A DNA stretch of 64,000 nt, taken from positions 1 to 64,000 of the forward strand of contig NZ_CATNVC010000007.1 of NCBI RefSeq assembly GCF_951230135.1. Direction: 5' to 3'. This document shows positions 7,843-16,508 of this stretch, piece by piece (position 1 is the stretch's first letter; every line of letters begins with the position of its first letter). Origin of the DNA: Butyricicoccus sp. Marseille-Q5471 (GTDB taxonomy: Bacteria > Bacillota > Clostridia > Oscillospirales > Butyricicoccaceae). Made by a program: the position numbers and the translations under genes. The notes under the pieces were generated by a model. It was not told the DNA's origin and did not search any database. It was given only the letters and a program-made list of their open reading frames with translations.

Positions 7843-9228
7843 TTACAGAATACCCTGTTCGTCACGCTTTTTCAGATCTGCGATTACCTGCGGATAAAGC
7901 TTATCCAGCTTGTACATTAAGCAGAGCACCACAATAATTGCAGAGAAAACAATCGGCGCATACATACAGATTGCTTGAATCATCGCTAACGCTTCTGCGC
8001 TCTGCACAGCAGCCAGGCCATTGTATCCGACCGAAGACATTAAAAGGCCAATACCGGCCGATGCAAGACCGCCGCCCAACTTAGAACCCACCGAAGCAGC
8101 GCTGAAAATCATGCCGTCCTGCCGGACATGTGTCTTCCACTGTCCAAATTCCGCACAATCCGCAATCATCGGGAATACGCAGGCCCACAAGGGTGCTACG
8201 CCAAGGCCGCGTATTACGGCGCTCACCATGGCAACAGGAACGCTCAGCGGATTGCTCATCCACACCAACTGCGCGACGACTACCAGCAGAATACCGCCGA
8301 GCGTCAGATTGCGTTTACCGAACCGCAGAACAAAATGCGGTACAATCAGTACAAGCACGCTCTGTGCAATCAGTTCTGCTGCATAAATCGGGCTGTAAAG
8401 CGCTTCGTTTCCCAACAGATATTTGCAGTAATAGGTGGTAATCGTACCGCTGACCGTGCTCATCATGACCATGAAGCCCCACAGGCCGAGGCAGATTGCC
8501 CAATATTGGTTGGAAAATAGCGCTTTCAGATTTTGGCCAACGGAAATTTTCTGGTTCTGCGCCGCCTCGATTACCACACGCTCCTCAATGTTGAAAAAGC
8601 AGACGAGCAGCAAAATTAAAGCAGCGACGGCAAAAATGCACGATACAATAATCCAGCTGCGCTGCGTGTTGCCGAAGGCCTGCACCAGCGGAATCGTGGA
8701 AATCGTGACCACCATCTTGCCCATCGGACCACAGAAAATGCGAATTGCCTGGGTAGAAGTGCGGGACTTTTGATCGCGCGTAATCAGGGACGCCATTGTG
8801 GAGTACGGCAGGTTGAGCGCTGTATAAACCACCGTGTTCACCAAGTTATAAGTAACGAAAATGTAAATGGCCTGCACCATAACCGATGCATTTGCCGGCA
8901 CAAAAAAGAGCAGAACAAAGGTGACCGCATACGGCACCGACATCCACAGAATCCACGGACGTGCTTTGCCGTACTTCGACTTCGTCCGATCCGTGATAAA
9001 GCCCATGATGATATCCGAGACACCGTCAAAGAGACGGGTAATGAGAAAAATGATGCCAACGACTGCGGCGCTGACGCCGACGTAATCCGTGTAGAAAAAG
9101 GTAAGCAGCGTACTGCACAACCCATATACCACGTTGCACGCAGAGTCTCCCAGACCGTAACAGATTTTTTCGCGCAAACTGACGCTATGATCTTCTTTAC
9201 TTTTTACAACTTCTGAAACATTGTTCAT
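7843..9228 (-). CDS. GPH (MelB-type) sugar:cation symporter
   Basis: A 461-residue inner-membrane transporter of the glycoside-pentoside-hexuronide:cation symporter family within the major facilitator superfamily. The conserved loop between helices 2 and 3, FDGVSDIIMGFITDRT followed by GKARPW, is the family signature. About twelve hydrophobic segments are visible. It imports a glycoside, pentoside, uronide or similar sugar using sodium or protons. It is the first gene of the minus-strand catabolic operon, facing the AraC gene across a 657-bp divergent region, so transport and breakdown are probably induced together. The start at 9228 has AAAGGGG upstream. The family does not predict the exact sugar, but the presence of such a carrier suggests the operon substrate enters unphosphorylated. 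Confidence 0.9.
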   Translation of the reverse strand: MNNVSEVVKSKEDHSVSLREKICYGLGDSACNVVYGLCSTLLTFFYTDYVGVSAAVVGIIFLITRLFDGVSDIIMGFITDRTKSKYGKARPWILWMSVPYAVTFVLLFFVPANASVMVQAIYIFVTYNLVNTVVYTALNLPYSTMASLITRDQKSRTSTQAIRIFCGPMGKMVVTISTIPLVQAFGNTQRSWIIVSCIFAVAALILLLVCFFNIEERVVIEAAQNQKISVGQNLKALFSNQYWAICLGLWGFMVMMSTVSGTITTYYCKYLLGNEALYSPIYAAELIAQSVLVLIVPHFVLRFGKRNLTLGGILLVVVAQLVWMSNPLSVPVAMVSAVIRGLGVAPLWACVFPMIADCAEFGQWKTHVRQDGMIFSAASVGSKLGGGLASAGIGLLMSSVGYNGLAAVQSAEALAMIQAICMYAPIVFSAIIVVLCLMYKLDKLYPQVIADLKKRDEQGIL

Positions 9229-9885
9229 GATTATTTAACCCCTTTTCTCGTCCAAACCGGAATTTGTTTGCTTTCACATCCATACAGCCGCAGCGGGCAG
9301 GCAACTGACTTGCCATTTTTGTATCGACGCGATATATGACTATGCAGGGGAAGATAGTCGCAAATTTCGGAGCAGCCGCGGCGGTGCTTTTATTCTTGCA
9401 GGCCGCAAACCCAACGCGTTTTCACGACATATGCGAGCGCCTCAATTCGTATGATGCACGCGAATGCGTTTTCATTTTTTAAGTGGAATTCCGGATTCCG
9501 CATTCCTGGATCTCCTTTCTCTTTCCTCTTTTGTTTTTTTGTTAGCTGCTTGTAAATTGTCGACAACTCTTTTATAATGAAATAATACTATCTTTGATGG
9601 ACTGGTTCAGTTAATTTGGTTTCAACTTCTATCACGTTTTTCCCAAGATATTGGGATTATCGTTATATTTTTATGAACATTCTCCTTTTATTCGCGGCTC
9701 AAAAACCGCATCCCTATACATATTGCATAATTCCGTTTTTCATTTGTTAATTTTTCAGAACATTTCAGGCTCAAAACAGGCGATAAATTGAAGAAATTTC
9801 ATTTTGCTTTGTGAAGTTTTTCATTTTACCGCTATCCTGTGGGCTGGGAATCCCGGACAAATACAAAGAGAGGAGCAAAAATGCT
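9229..9885. promoter_or_regulatory. Divergent control region between symporter operon and AraC gene
   Basis: This 657-bp stretch holds no gene I can support. On the plus strand there is a sigma-A-like promoter, TTGTAA (9550-9555), a 17-bp spacer and TATAAT (9573-9578), which could drive the AraC gene with a long leader. A 10-bp palindrome TTGTCGACAA at 9557-9566 lies in its spacer and could be an operator. I saw no convincing minus-strand promoter for the operon. AraC-type regulators usually bind direct or inverted half-sites in such regions, so this is the expected regulator target. Confidence 0.45.
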
Positions 9886-10773
9886 ATGGAGAATTCTGTT
9901 GCGATTCACGCGATGAAAGAAGAACTGACATATCTGGATCAAATGTTCCCGATATCCGAATTTGTAGATCATTTCGATGCTTTTGCCGATCGAAGCTTCC
10001 CCAGTCACTGGCATCACGAGTTCGAATTGCAGATCATTCTGAAGGGCAGCGTGGAGTATATCGTAAACGGTACTTCCTATGTCGTCGGCGAGGGCTGTGC
10101 CATATATATTGCTCCGGAAGCCGTGCACATGATGACAGCGCTTTCCGAAGGAACCGTCGGGTATAACATCGTTTTATCGCCACAATTCCTCATCAATCTC
10201 ATGCGAAGCGCCAATTGTGAAAAATACACGGTCTCTTTAACCTCCCGCCGGCCGGAGGGCGTTGTCATTACGCCGGAGCGAAAAGAAGGGCATACCATTC
10301 TGGAGCTGCTCAAAAGAATGTACTATACCGAAAGCACACACGTTACATATGAACTGTTTCTGCTGGAAAACTTAATCGGGATATGGCGGAATCTGCTGGC
10401 CATTCTGCCGAAACATTTGTCGGATTCCGAGGATAACAGCAACTTCTTGCGCGAGCAGCGCATGAAGGACATGCTCAATTACATCCGGCAAAACTATTCT
10501 CAGCCGATGACGATTCCTGAAATCTGTGCCGCTGCCAACCTCAGCAAGAGCGAGTGCTTTCGCTGCTTTTCCGAGCTGTCAAAAATGACACCCATTGAAT
10601 ATGTCAACCAATTCCGCCTGTTTCAGGCGTCCCAACTGCTGCTCACGACAGACAAAAGCATATCGGATATCTGCTACTCAACCGGATTTAACAATACAAG
10701 CTATTTCTCAAAAAAATTCAAAGAACAATACCGCATATCTCCCAAAGCATATCGCTCAAAAAGCCAAATTTAA
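9886..10773 (+). CDS. AraC family transcriptional regulator with N-terminal cupin domain
   Basis: This 295-residue regulator has an N-terminal sugar-sensing cupin (about 20-130; SHWHHEFELQIILKG and GEGCAIYIAPEAVH) and a C-terminal pair of AraC helix-turn-helix motifs (about 190-290; MTIPEICAAANLSKSECFR, then SISDICYSTGFNNTSYFSKK). It probably senses the operon sugar or an intermediate and activates the divergent minus-strand operon that begins with the GPH symporter. The ATG at 9886 is chosen because GAGAGGAG lies about 10 bases upstream; the frame is open back to 9811 without a better site. A strong terminator follows the stop codon. The divergent layout is classical for AraC activators of sugar use; the effector is unknown. 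Confidence 0.9.
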   Translation: MENSVAIHAMKEELTYLDQMFPISEFVDHFDAFADRSFPSHWHHEFELQIILKGSVEYIVNGTSYVVGEGCAIYIAPEAVHMMTALSEGTVGYNIVLSPQFLINLMRSANCEKYTVSLTSRRPEGVVITPERKEGHTILELLKRMYYTESTHVTYELFLLENLIGIWRNLLAILPKHLSDSEDNSNFLREQRMKDMLNYIRQNYSQPMTIPEICAAANLSKSECFRCFSELSKMTPIEYVNQFRLFQASQLLLTTDKSISDICYSTGFNNTSYFSKKFKEQYRISPKAYRSKSQI

Positions 10774-10790
10774 AACAAATCTCAACAACA

Positions 10791-10825
10791 AAAGACCAGC
10801 CATTTTCCGGCTGGTCTTTCTTTTA
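10791..10825 (+). terminator. Rho-independent terminator of the AraC gene
   Basis: An 11-bp perfect stem (AAAGACCAGCC with GGCTGGTCTTT), a 7-base loop and the downstream run CTTTTAT follow the AraC stop codon by 17 bases. It can also work on the minus strand. Confidence 0.8.
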
Positions 10826-10840
10826 TCCCTATCCAAAGCC

Positions 10841-10878
10841 AAAGAAGCCTCGCAGTCACTTGACCGCGAGGCTTCTTT
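10841..10878 (-). terminator. Hairpin terminator of the hybrid sensor kinase gene
   Basis: A stem of about 13 bp (AAAGAAGCCTCGC and its complement) with a 12-base loop lies 17 bases beyond the kinase stop codon on the minus strand and is A/T-flanked on both sides. Together with 10791-10825 it insulates the two convergent genes. Confidence 0.65.
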
Positions 10879-10894
10879 TGACGAAAACAGCACG

Positions 10895-13800
10895 TCACTG
10901 CCCCAGCACTTTCTGCAGGGTTCGATACAGAATCTCCGTATCAATCGGTTTTGAAATATGTCCATCCATGCCGCTGGCAATGGAGGTGGACACATCCTCC
11001 GCAAACGCATTGGCGGTCATTGCAAAAATGGGAATCGTGGCGGCCTCCGCGTGTTTTCCGCTGCGAATTGCCTTTGCAGCCTCATAACCGTCCATAATCG
11101 GCATTTGAATATCCATCAAAATCGCTGCATACGTGCCAGCCGGAGCTGCTTCGAAGCGCTTAACCGCCTCCTCGCCGTTGACGGCACAATCCACCTGCAT
11201 GTTCACCATCTCCAGCAGCGCGCAGGCAATCTCGCGATTGATCGCATTGTCCTCTGCCAGCAGCACCTTGTGCCCGCTGAAATCATACGCACGCTTATCA
11301 GCCGTCAACTGTTTATATTTTCCGCCGGACAGCGTCATCAGAACGTTAAACACGGTGGACTGAAACAGGGGCTTGGTTACAAAAATATTGGCGCCGGCTG
11401 CTTTCGCTTCCTCCTGGACCTCAGACAGGTCATAGGCTGAAACGATGATAATGATGGCGTCTTCATCAAACATCTCCCGGATTTTCCGGGTCACATCGAC
11501 GCCGTTCAGACCCGGCATTTTCCAATCCACAAAGCACACATCATAGCCGCAGCCCTTATCGTGTTGCGCTGTCAGGAGTTCAATGGCCTGTTTCCCATCC
11601 CGCGCAATATCATGGTCGATGCCAAGCCGCTTCAGTACCGCTGCGGTATAGTCGCAGGTATCCGCCTCATCGTCCACAATCAGCGCACGGATGCTCTTGA
11701 ATTTATCCGGGGATGTCTCCAATTGCTCTTCCGACAGACCAAAGGGAAGCTCCACTGTAACGGTCGTTCCTACATCCTTTTGGCTTTCCACGCGGATGGA
11801 ACCATGCATTAAATCCACAAGGTTTTTTGTAATGGACATACCCAGTCCCGAACCCCCGTGCTGCAGTGCGGTGCCGCTGCTTTCCTGCTCAAAGGGTCGA
11901 AACAGCCGCTGCTGCATCTCCTCTGTCATGCCGCAGCCGGTATCGGAAACCACAAAGCGCATATACACATGCTTTCCTTTGATCATGCGCTGGATGACCT
12001 GCAGCTTGACGCTTCCGCCCGGAGGGGTAAATTTATAGGCATTGGACAGCAGGTTCAGCAGGATTTGGTTGAGGCGCAGTGCATCACCCACCAGTGTTTC
12101 TACCGTCACCTCCGATAAAACCATAGAGAATCCAACGCCCTTGCTCTTGCACTGGGTATAGTACATGCCACACAGTGCCATTAAAACCTCTTTAAAATCC
12201 AACGGCACATTGGAGATGTGCAGTTTTTCGTTTTCTATGGCGGACATGTCCAAGACGTCGTTGATAATATTCAGCAGCACCTTGGACGAGGCAGAAATCT
12301 TCTCCAAGTAGTCATCCATCTGCTGTTCGTCTTTTTTATGTGCTTTTGCGAGGGTTGTAATGCCAATAATTGCGTTCATTGGTGTTCGGATTTCATGGCT
12401 CATGCGGGCGAGAAAGGTGCTTTTCGCCCTGCTGGCTGCATCTGCCTGCGCAACCGCTAGGGTGAGCTTTTTATTAACATCACTTAATCGGGTAAAGTTT
12501 TTTCTCTTATTGAGATATAAACTTACCGTTAAGAACAGGATAAACAGAACCGCCACGCTGATTGCAATTAACAATGGCTTGTATTTATAAATAAAATCCT
12601 GCACAGACAGTTCAGAGGAATAGGTGCCGATGGTATTTTTTATCACAATATTATTGACGGTTTCTTCATCAATAGAGGCGATGGCTTTATTTAGCACAGA
12701 AATCAGAAGTGGATTGTTCAGATACGGGTCAATCGCAGCATCACCGATTTCCTTGTAGGAACCATTTTTAAAAATGACAGGACTAATCATGGCAGTATCC
12801 GAGAAGGTAACACCCGGAACCACCGCCAAATTGTCGTACTGCGGCCGCAGCAGCTCCCGTTCGGCGATATACTGATTATAAATGAGCATATCCGCTTTCC
12901 CATCGCGCACGGCTTCAAAGCACTTTTCTATTGTGGCACACGGCAGCAGCGCACTGTTCGGATACCAGCTTGCAAACAGCTGCGGCAGGGTTGCAGCGCT
13001 TGCCGCATACGCAATCGTATAGGCCTTGTTTTTGCTTGGCGTAAAGCCGTTCTCTGCAATCGCCACCTTTTTCATATTGTCAAAGGCCTGCGTGAAGCGC
13101 ATACCGGCTTCCTTCCTGTCGCCGTATGCGCGATTGATGGCGTTGTCATCAACAATCATCAAATCAAAGCCATTGTCGCGAAAATACTCGTAGCCGTATG
13201 TACCATCTTGCTCTTCGAGCGAGACGAGTTCCAACGGAATACCCGAGATACGTGAAATTTCATTCAGCAAATCCACACGAATCCCGCAAAGCTCACCATT
13301 TTCATCCAAATAGCTGACAGGATTGGAGTCCGAGAAAACCGCAACCTTTAGTGACGCCTTTCCGGTGGTTTTCTTCCGATTCTCCAAAAGCTGTGCAATA
13401 TATTCCGTTTCCGTGCGTGTAAAATGAGGATCTTTGATTGCGCTGTGCTTGCCGTAGTATTTCGTGAACAGGTCTGCCCGAAAGTATGGATCTTCTGTGA
13501 AGATGGTGCACATTGCCGCGTCAATCTGCGTCATAAAATCATTGTCCTGATAGCTCATGAGATAGAAGGGTTGGCTGTCAAAGTTTCCGACCAGTTTTAA
13601 ATTATCATGCTTGGTCATATGCTCGGTGACAACAACATCCACCTCACCGCCCAGCAATGCGGCTTCCATAGCAAGGTCGCTTTCATAAAATACGGGCTCA
13701 AACGTAAATCCGTGCGTCTTGGCATACGCGGTTACGAGGTTAATATTGAGTGATTGATCTAAGAAGGCAAACTTTTTTCCATCAAACGCCGCATAATCCT

Positions 13801-14185
13801 CATAGTAGATCTCTGCATTATCCGGCCGCGTATACAAGACACCCTGCACATTGCCAAAGGAGTTTTTGGAAAAGCTGAATTTCTCTAGCCGTTCCCGTGT
13901 GAGCTTTGCGGTACATACCAAATCTATCTCATGGTTTTCCAGCTTTTTCAGATTATCCGCCCACGTTCCCTGAATGTACTCGTACCGAACGTCGGCATAC
14001 TTGGCAATTTCATTGAAGTATTCCACTCCATAGCCGGCTAAAACGCCATCCTGATTGAGGGAAATGAAATCCTCATACCCCATATATCCAACGCGTATCA
14101 GCTTCTTATCCTCTGCTGCAAATGCAGGTAGGCCCAAGCCGATCAGCAGGACAATTGCCAGCATCAGTGAGAATAGCTTCTTCAT
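10895..14185 (-). CDS. EvgS/BvgS-like hybrid sensor histidine kinase with two extracytoplasmic solute-binding domains
   Basis: This 1096-residue membrane kinase begins with a signal peptide (1-23). Two tandem SBP_bac_3 (Venus-flytrap) domains follow at about 28-250 and 278-515, then one membrane segment at about 537-559. The cytoplasmic part has a dimerisation domain with phospho-acceptor His597 (MSHEIRTPMNAI), an ATPase domain (about 660-815, with GGSGLGMSITKNLV) and two receiver domains (about 828-945 with FVDWKMPG, and 970-1092 with LMDIQMPIMDGYEA). The solute domains resemble amino-acid-binding proteins, so it likely senses a small polar molecule outside the cell and passes phosphate through its receivers. 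No Hpt domain is present; a partner Hpt protein would be needed. An Hpt domain survives only in the decayed gene upstream. The start at 14185 follows a GGAG site. No response regulator with a DNA-binding domain is adjacent. Confidence 0.9.
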   Translation of the reverse strand: MKKLFSLMLAIVLLIGLGLPAFAAEDKKLIRVGYMGYEDFISLNQDGVLAGYGVEYFNEIAKYADVRYEYIQGTWADNLKKLENHEIDLVCTAKLTRERLEKFSFSKNSFGNVQGVLYTRPDNAEIYYEDYAAFDGKKFAFLDQSLNINLVTAYAKTHGFTFEPVFYESDLAMEAALLGGEVDVVVTEHMTKHDNLKLVGNFDSQPFYLMSYQDNDFMTQIDAAMCTIFTEDPYFRADLFTKYYGKHSAIKDPHFTRTETEYIAQLLENRKKTTGKASLKVAVFSDSNPVSYLDENGELCGIRVDLLNEISRISGIPLELVSLEEQDGTYGYEYFRDNGFDLMIVDDNAINRAYGDRKEAGMRFTQAFDNMKKVAIAENGFTPSKNKAYTIAYAASAATLPQLFASWYPNSALLPCATIEKCFEAVRDGKADMLIYNQYIAERELLRPQYDNLAVVPGVTFSDTAMISPVIFKNGSYKEIGDAAIDPYLNNPLLISVLNKAIASIDEETVNNIVIKNTIGTYSSELSVQDFIYKYKPLLIAISVAVLFILFLTVSLYLNKRKNFTRLSDVNKKLTLAVAQADAASRAKSTFLARMSHEIRTPMNAIIGITTLAKAHKKDEQQMDDYLEKISASSKVLLNIINDVLDMSAIENEKLHISNVPLDFKEVLMALCGMYYTQCKSKGVGFSMVLSEVTVETLVGDALRLNQILLNLLSNAYKFTPPGGSVKLQVIQRMIKGKHVYMRFVVSDTGCGMTEEMQQRLFRPFEQESSGTALQHGGSGLGMSITKNLVDLMHGSIRVESQKDVGTTVTVELPFGLSEEQLETSPDKFKSIRALIVDDEADTCDYTAAVLKRLGIDHDIARDGKQAIELLTAQHDKGCGYDVCFVDWKMPGLNGVDVTRKIREMFDEDAIIIIVSAYDLSEVQEEAKAAGANIFVTKPLFQSTVFNVLMTLSGGKYKQLTADKRAYDFSGHKVLLAEDNAINREIACALLEMVNMQVDCAVNGEEAVKRFEAAPAGTYAAILMDIQMPIMDGYEAAKAIRSGKHAEAATIPIFAMTANAFAEDVSTSIASGMDGHISKPIDTEILYRTLQKVLGQ

Positions 14186-14232
14186 TGCACACGCTCCTCT
14201 ATCTTTTAATTTCTCTTGGTATGTTCCCGGGA

Positions 14233-15920
14233 TTATTCGGCCAGCAGCTGCACAAGCGTCTGGTAAAGCTTATTGGAATGAATGGGTTTGGACAAATGCG
14301 CGTTCATTCACGCCGGTTTTGAAATTTGCATATCCTCATGAAAAGCATTCGCTGTCATGGCAATAATGAGGATGGTTTCGGCATTTTCCAGGCGGTGTTC
14401 CTACTCCAACACGCTTTGCAAGGTGCTTTTTGCCACTTTCTGCTCCTCATAGATACTGTTCACATCAACCTGAGACATTAAGAAGGTTTGACGGCTGGCG
14501 TCTATTTTATAAACTGCAGCTGCTTCCTGCGAATTGCGCCGTCCGGCATGCGCATTCCAAAGCTGAACTTATAGGTATTGCCATCCTTAATCTGCGCCCA
14601 GATGTGCTTGATCTTGCAGTTTGCAATCACACGCTCCAAATCCTCTTGGCGGACGTACGCGTTGAGCCACGCCTCATTCTGCGCTTCAAAGGACAACTGC
14701 TCATCAGAGAGATGCAGCAACGCCTTCGGCGTAAAGCTTTTCTCATACTGCTCACGGTGGGCGGCGCCGGTAATGGTCATTGCGGTTTGCGCAAAATACT
14801 CTGTCGCCGTGCTGCCCGTCAGTCTCGTTACCGTTTCAAAGCTGCTGATGATTTCCAAGATGCGATTACCCCTCAAGTCCACGCTAACGGTGGACAGATT
14901 GTCGCTTTGGATGGCTTTGTGATAGGAAAGTGCCTCCTGAAATTTCTTTTCCGCATCCCGCTCCCACGTCGCATCTCTGCCGGCGCCAAATGCCCGAACG
15001 GGGCGGCCGGTATCATCATAAACGGTGGTATAGGTTGCGCGCTCACACCAACAGCCCGCTCCATCGTTGGTTTTATACCAGATATCCTCCGTTACTTCTC
15101 TGTCCCCGCGTCACAGCCGATCAAAAACGCTCAGGAAACAGGCAATCGAATCTTGCCGTATATAGCCGCGCTCCGTCCTCTTCGCTAATCACCGCGCCGT
15201 TGAGGCGCGCCCATACAAGACATCCGTTTTTGTGATAGATGCGGTAGGTCTCGTCAATGGGTTTGCCGCATTTGAAGGTGGCGATTGCGGCATCTATAAG
15301 GCGATACCTGTCCTCACGATAGACAAGGGATGTGGCATCCACACCGATTGTCTGCGCGTACTCCTCTCTGGCGTGCCCGCTGAGTTGGGCAACGCCGTCG
15401 AAAAAAACTGGGTTTCAAAGTCGCGCTCAATGCGAAGGAGCGTCGTATTGGTCTCATACAGCTCAGTCAAGTTTGCAAGCCGCTTGCGCAGAACCCGGCT
15501 TGGCTACAAAGTCCCGAGCACCGAGTCGGAGAGCCTTTTCTTCTGCATTGATGGGTCACAATGGTTTGCCCAAAAGCCTAACGCGAGATTGCACCAACTG
15601 CCAACCGATAGCTTTCTTGCACGCGCCTTGCCAACACGTCCAGTTCCGAAAGCTTGCCCGCCCCGCAAGGCCTCTACCAGCAGAATGATGCATTCATAGA
15701 GCTTGTCCATGCTGAAATTTCCGGCAATGCCTTTCAAGGTATGCGCACACTGAAAGGCTTTTCCATAATCCTTCTGCTTGATAGCCCGCATCATATCGGT
15801 ATAATTGGGATCCTCCGGGAACCTGATTAAGCGTTTTTCGTAGGCTGCGGCCTTGCCCGCAAATCGCTTGACACAACCTTCATCATTGATGCCTGCGGCT
15901 AAAAGTTCTTTCGCGCTCAT
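14233..15920 (-). pseudogene. Decayed hybrid histidine kinase (Hpt - PAS - receiver remnants)
   Basis: Pieces of one gene can be followed in changing frames on the minus strand. It starts with a good ribosome site (GGAGGG) and ATG at 15920. A clear Hpt domain follows (AHTLKGIAGNFSM, near residue 60), then a frame disruption after about 90 residues. PAS-like fragments appear at about 15121-15342 and 14502-15064. Last comes the end of a receiver domain (IAMTANAFHEDM and MNAHLSKPIHSNKLYQTLVQ) broken by two stops and ending at 14233. The kinase core and most of the receiver are missing, so an internal deletion as well as point damage is indicated. The receiver tail resembles that of the intact kinase downstream, so the two may be duplicates. 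It is unlikely to be functional, although the Hpt part could still be translated. Confidence 0.8.
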
Positions 15921-15984
15921 ATCGTTGTTCCCTCCGAAATACCCTTCTTCGACAAGAATATTTCTTTTATATTTGAGGTGCGCC

Positions 15985-16296
15985 TCATCCTTTTAAAGCA
16001 GACATGATTATGCTCTTTCTGATAGTTTCAGGTGTCTGTTTTGGCAAGCAGCCACACACGGAGCTGCTATCCGTTTCTTCGTGGTCTGCCTCTCTATAAA
16101 ATTCTACAATATCATCCAATCCGCAATCGAGCAGGATGCAGATCTTTGCCAACACATCCATCCGTGTAGGCAGGTTCTTGCTCAGCCCGGCCAAAGTTGA
16201 GGGGCTAATCCCAAGCTGTTTCATGAATGCAGTTCGTTTTATGCCCTTATCGACGCATTTTGATATAATTTGATACATACCATTATATATTGGCAA
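15985..16296 (-). CDS. Small Cro/CI-type helix-turn-helix regulator
   Basis: This 103-residue protein has an N-terminal helix-turn-helix of the short XRE type (about 7-66; FMKQLGISPSTLAGLSKN is the recognition region, then LAKICILLDCGLDDIVEF). A polar C-terminal tail of about 35 residues is not recognised. The start is uncertain: a TTG at 16296 gives the family-like PIYNGM beginning, while an ATG at 16278 would be six residues shorter, and neither has a strong ribosome site. It lies downstream of the sleC terminator and 64 bases ahead of the decayed kinase gene on the same strand. The target is unknown. Such proteins are usually local repressors, sometimes of stress or mobile genes. Confidence 0.72.
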   Translation of the reverse strand: MPIYNGMYQIISKCVDKGIKRTAFMKQLGISPSTLAGLSKNLPTRMDVLAKICILLDCGLDDIVEFYREADHEETDSSSVCGCLPKQTPETIRKSIIMSALKG

Positions 16297-16382
16297 TTTA
16301 TGTGTGTCAAATTCGTTCTATGAAAAAGGGTAATCAAATTATGTTTTAATATCAAAGCGGCTTAATCACCCCTCCTGACAGC

Positions 16383-16434
16383 AAAAAACCGGATAAGGGG
16401 AACCAAGCATTTTTGCCCGTTTTCCCTTATCCGG
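16383..16434 (-). terminator. Rho-independent terminator of the csp-sleC operon
   Basis: On the minus strand a stem of about 13 bp (CCGGATAAGGG paired with its complement, at 16389-16402 and 16422-16434) is followed by a run of six T. It lies about 75 bases beyond the sleC stop codon. Confidence 0.85.
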
Positions 16435-16508
16435 CCGATGATGGCTATAAATGATTTTTCTTCTGCGTAAATGATAGGATTAGCAGCTCCGGACGCATCC
16501 GCAAGGCG

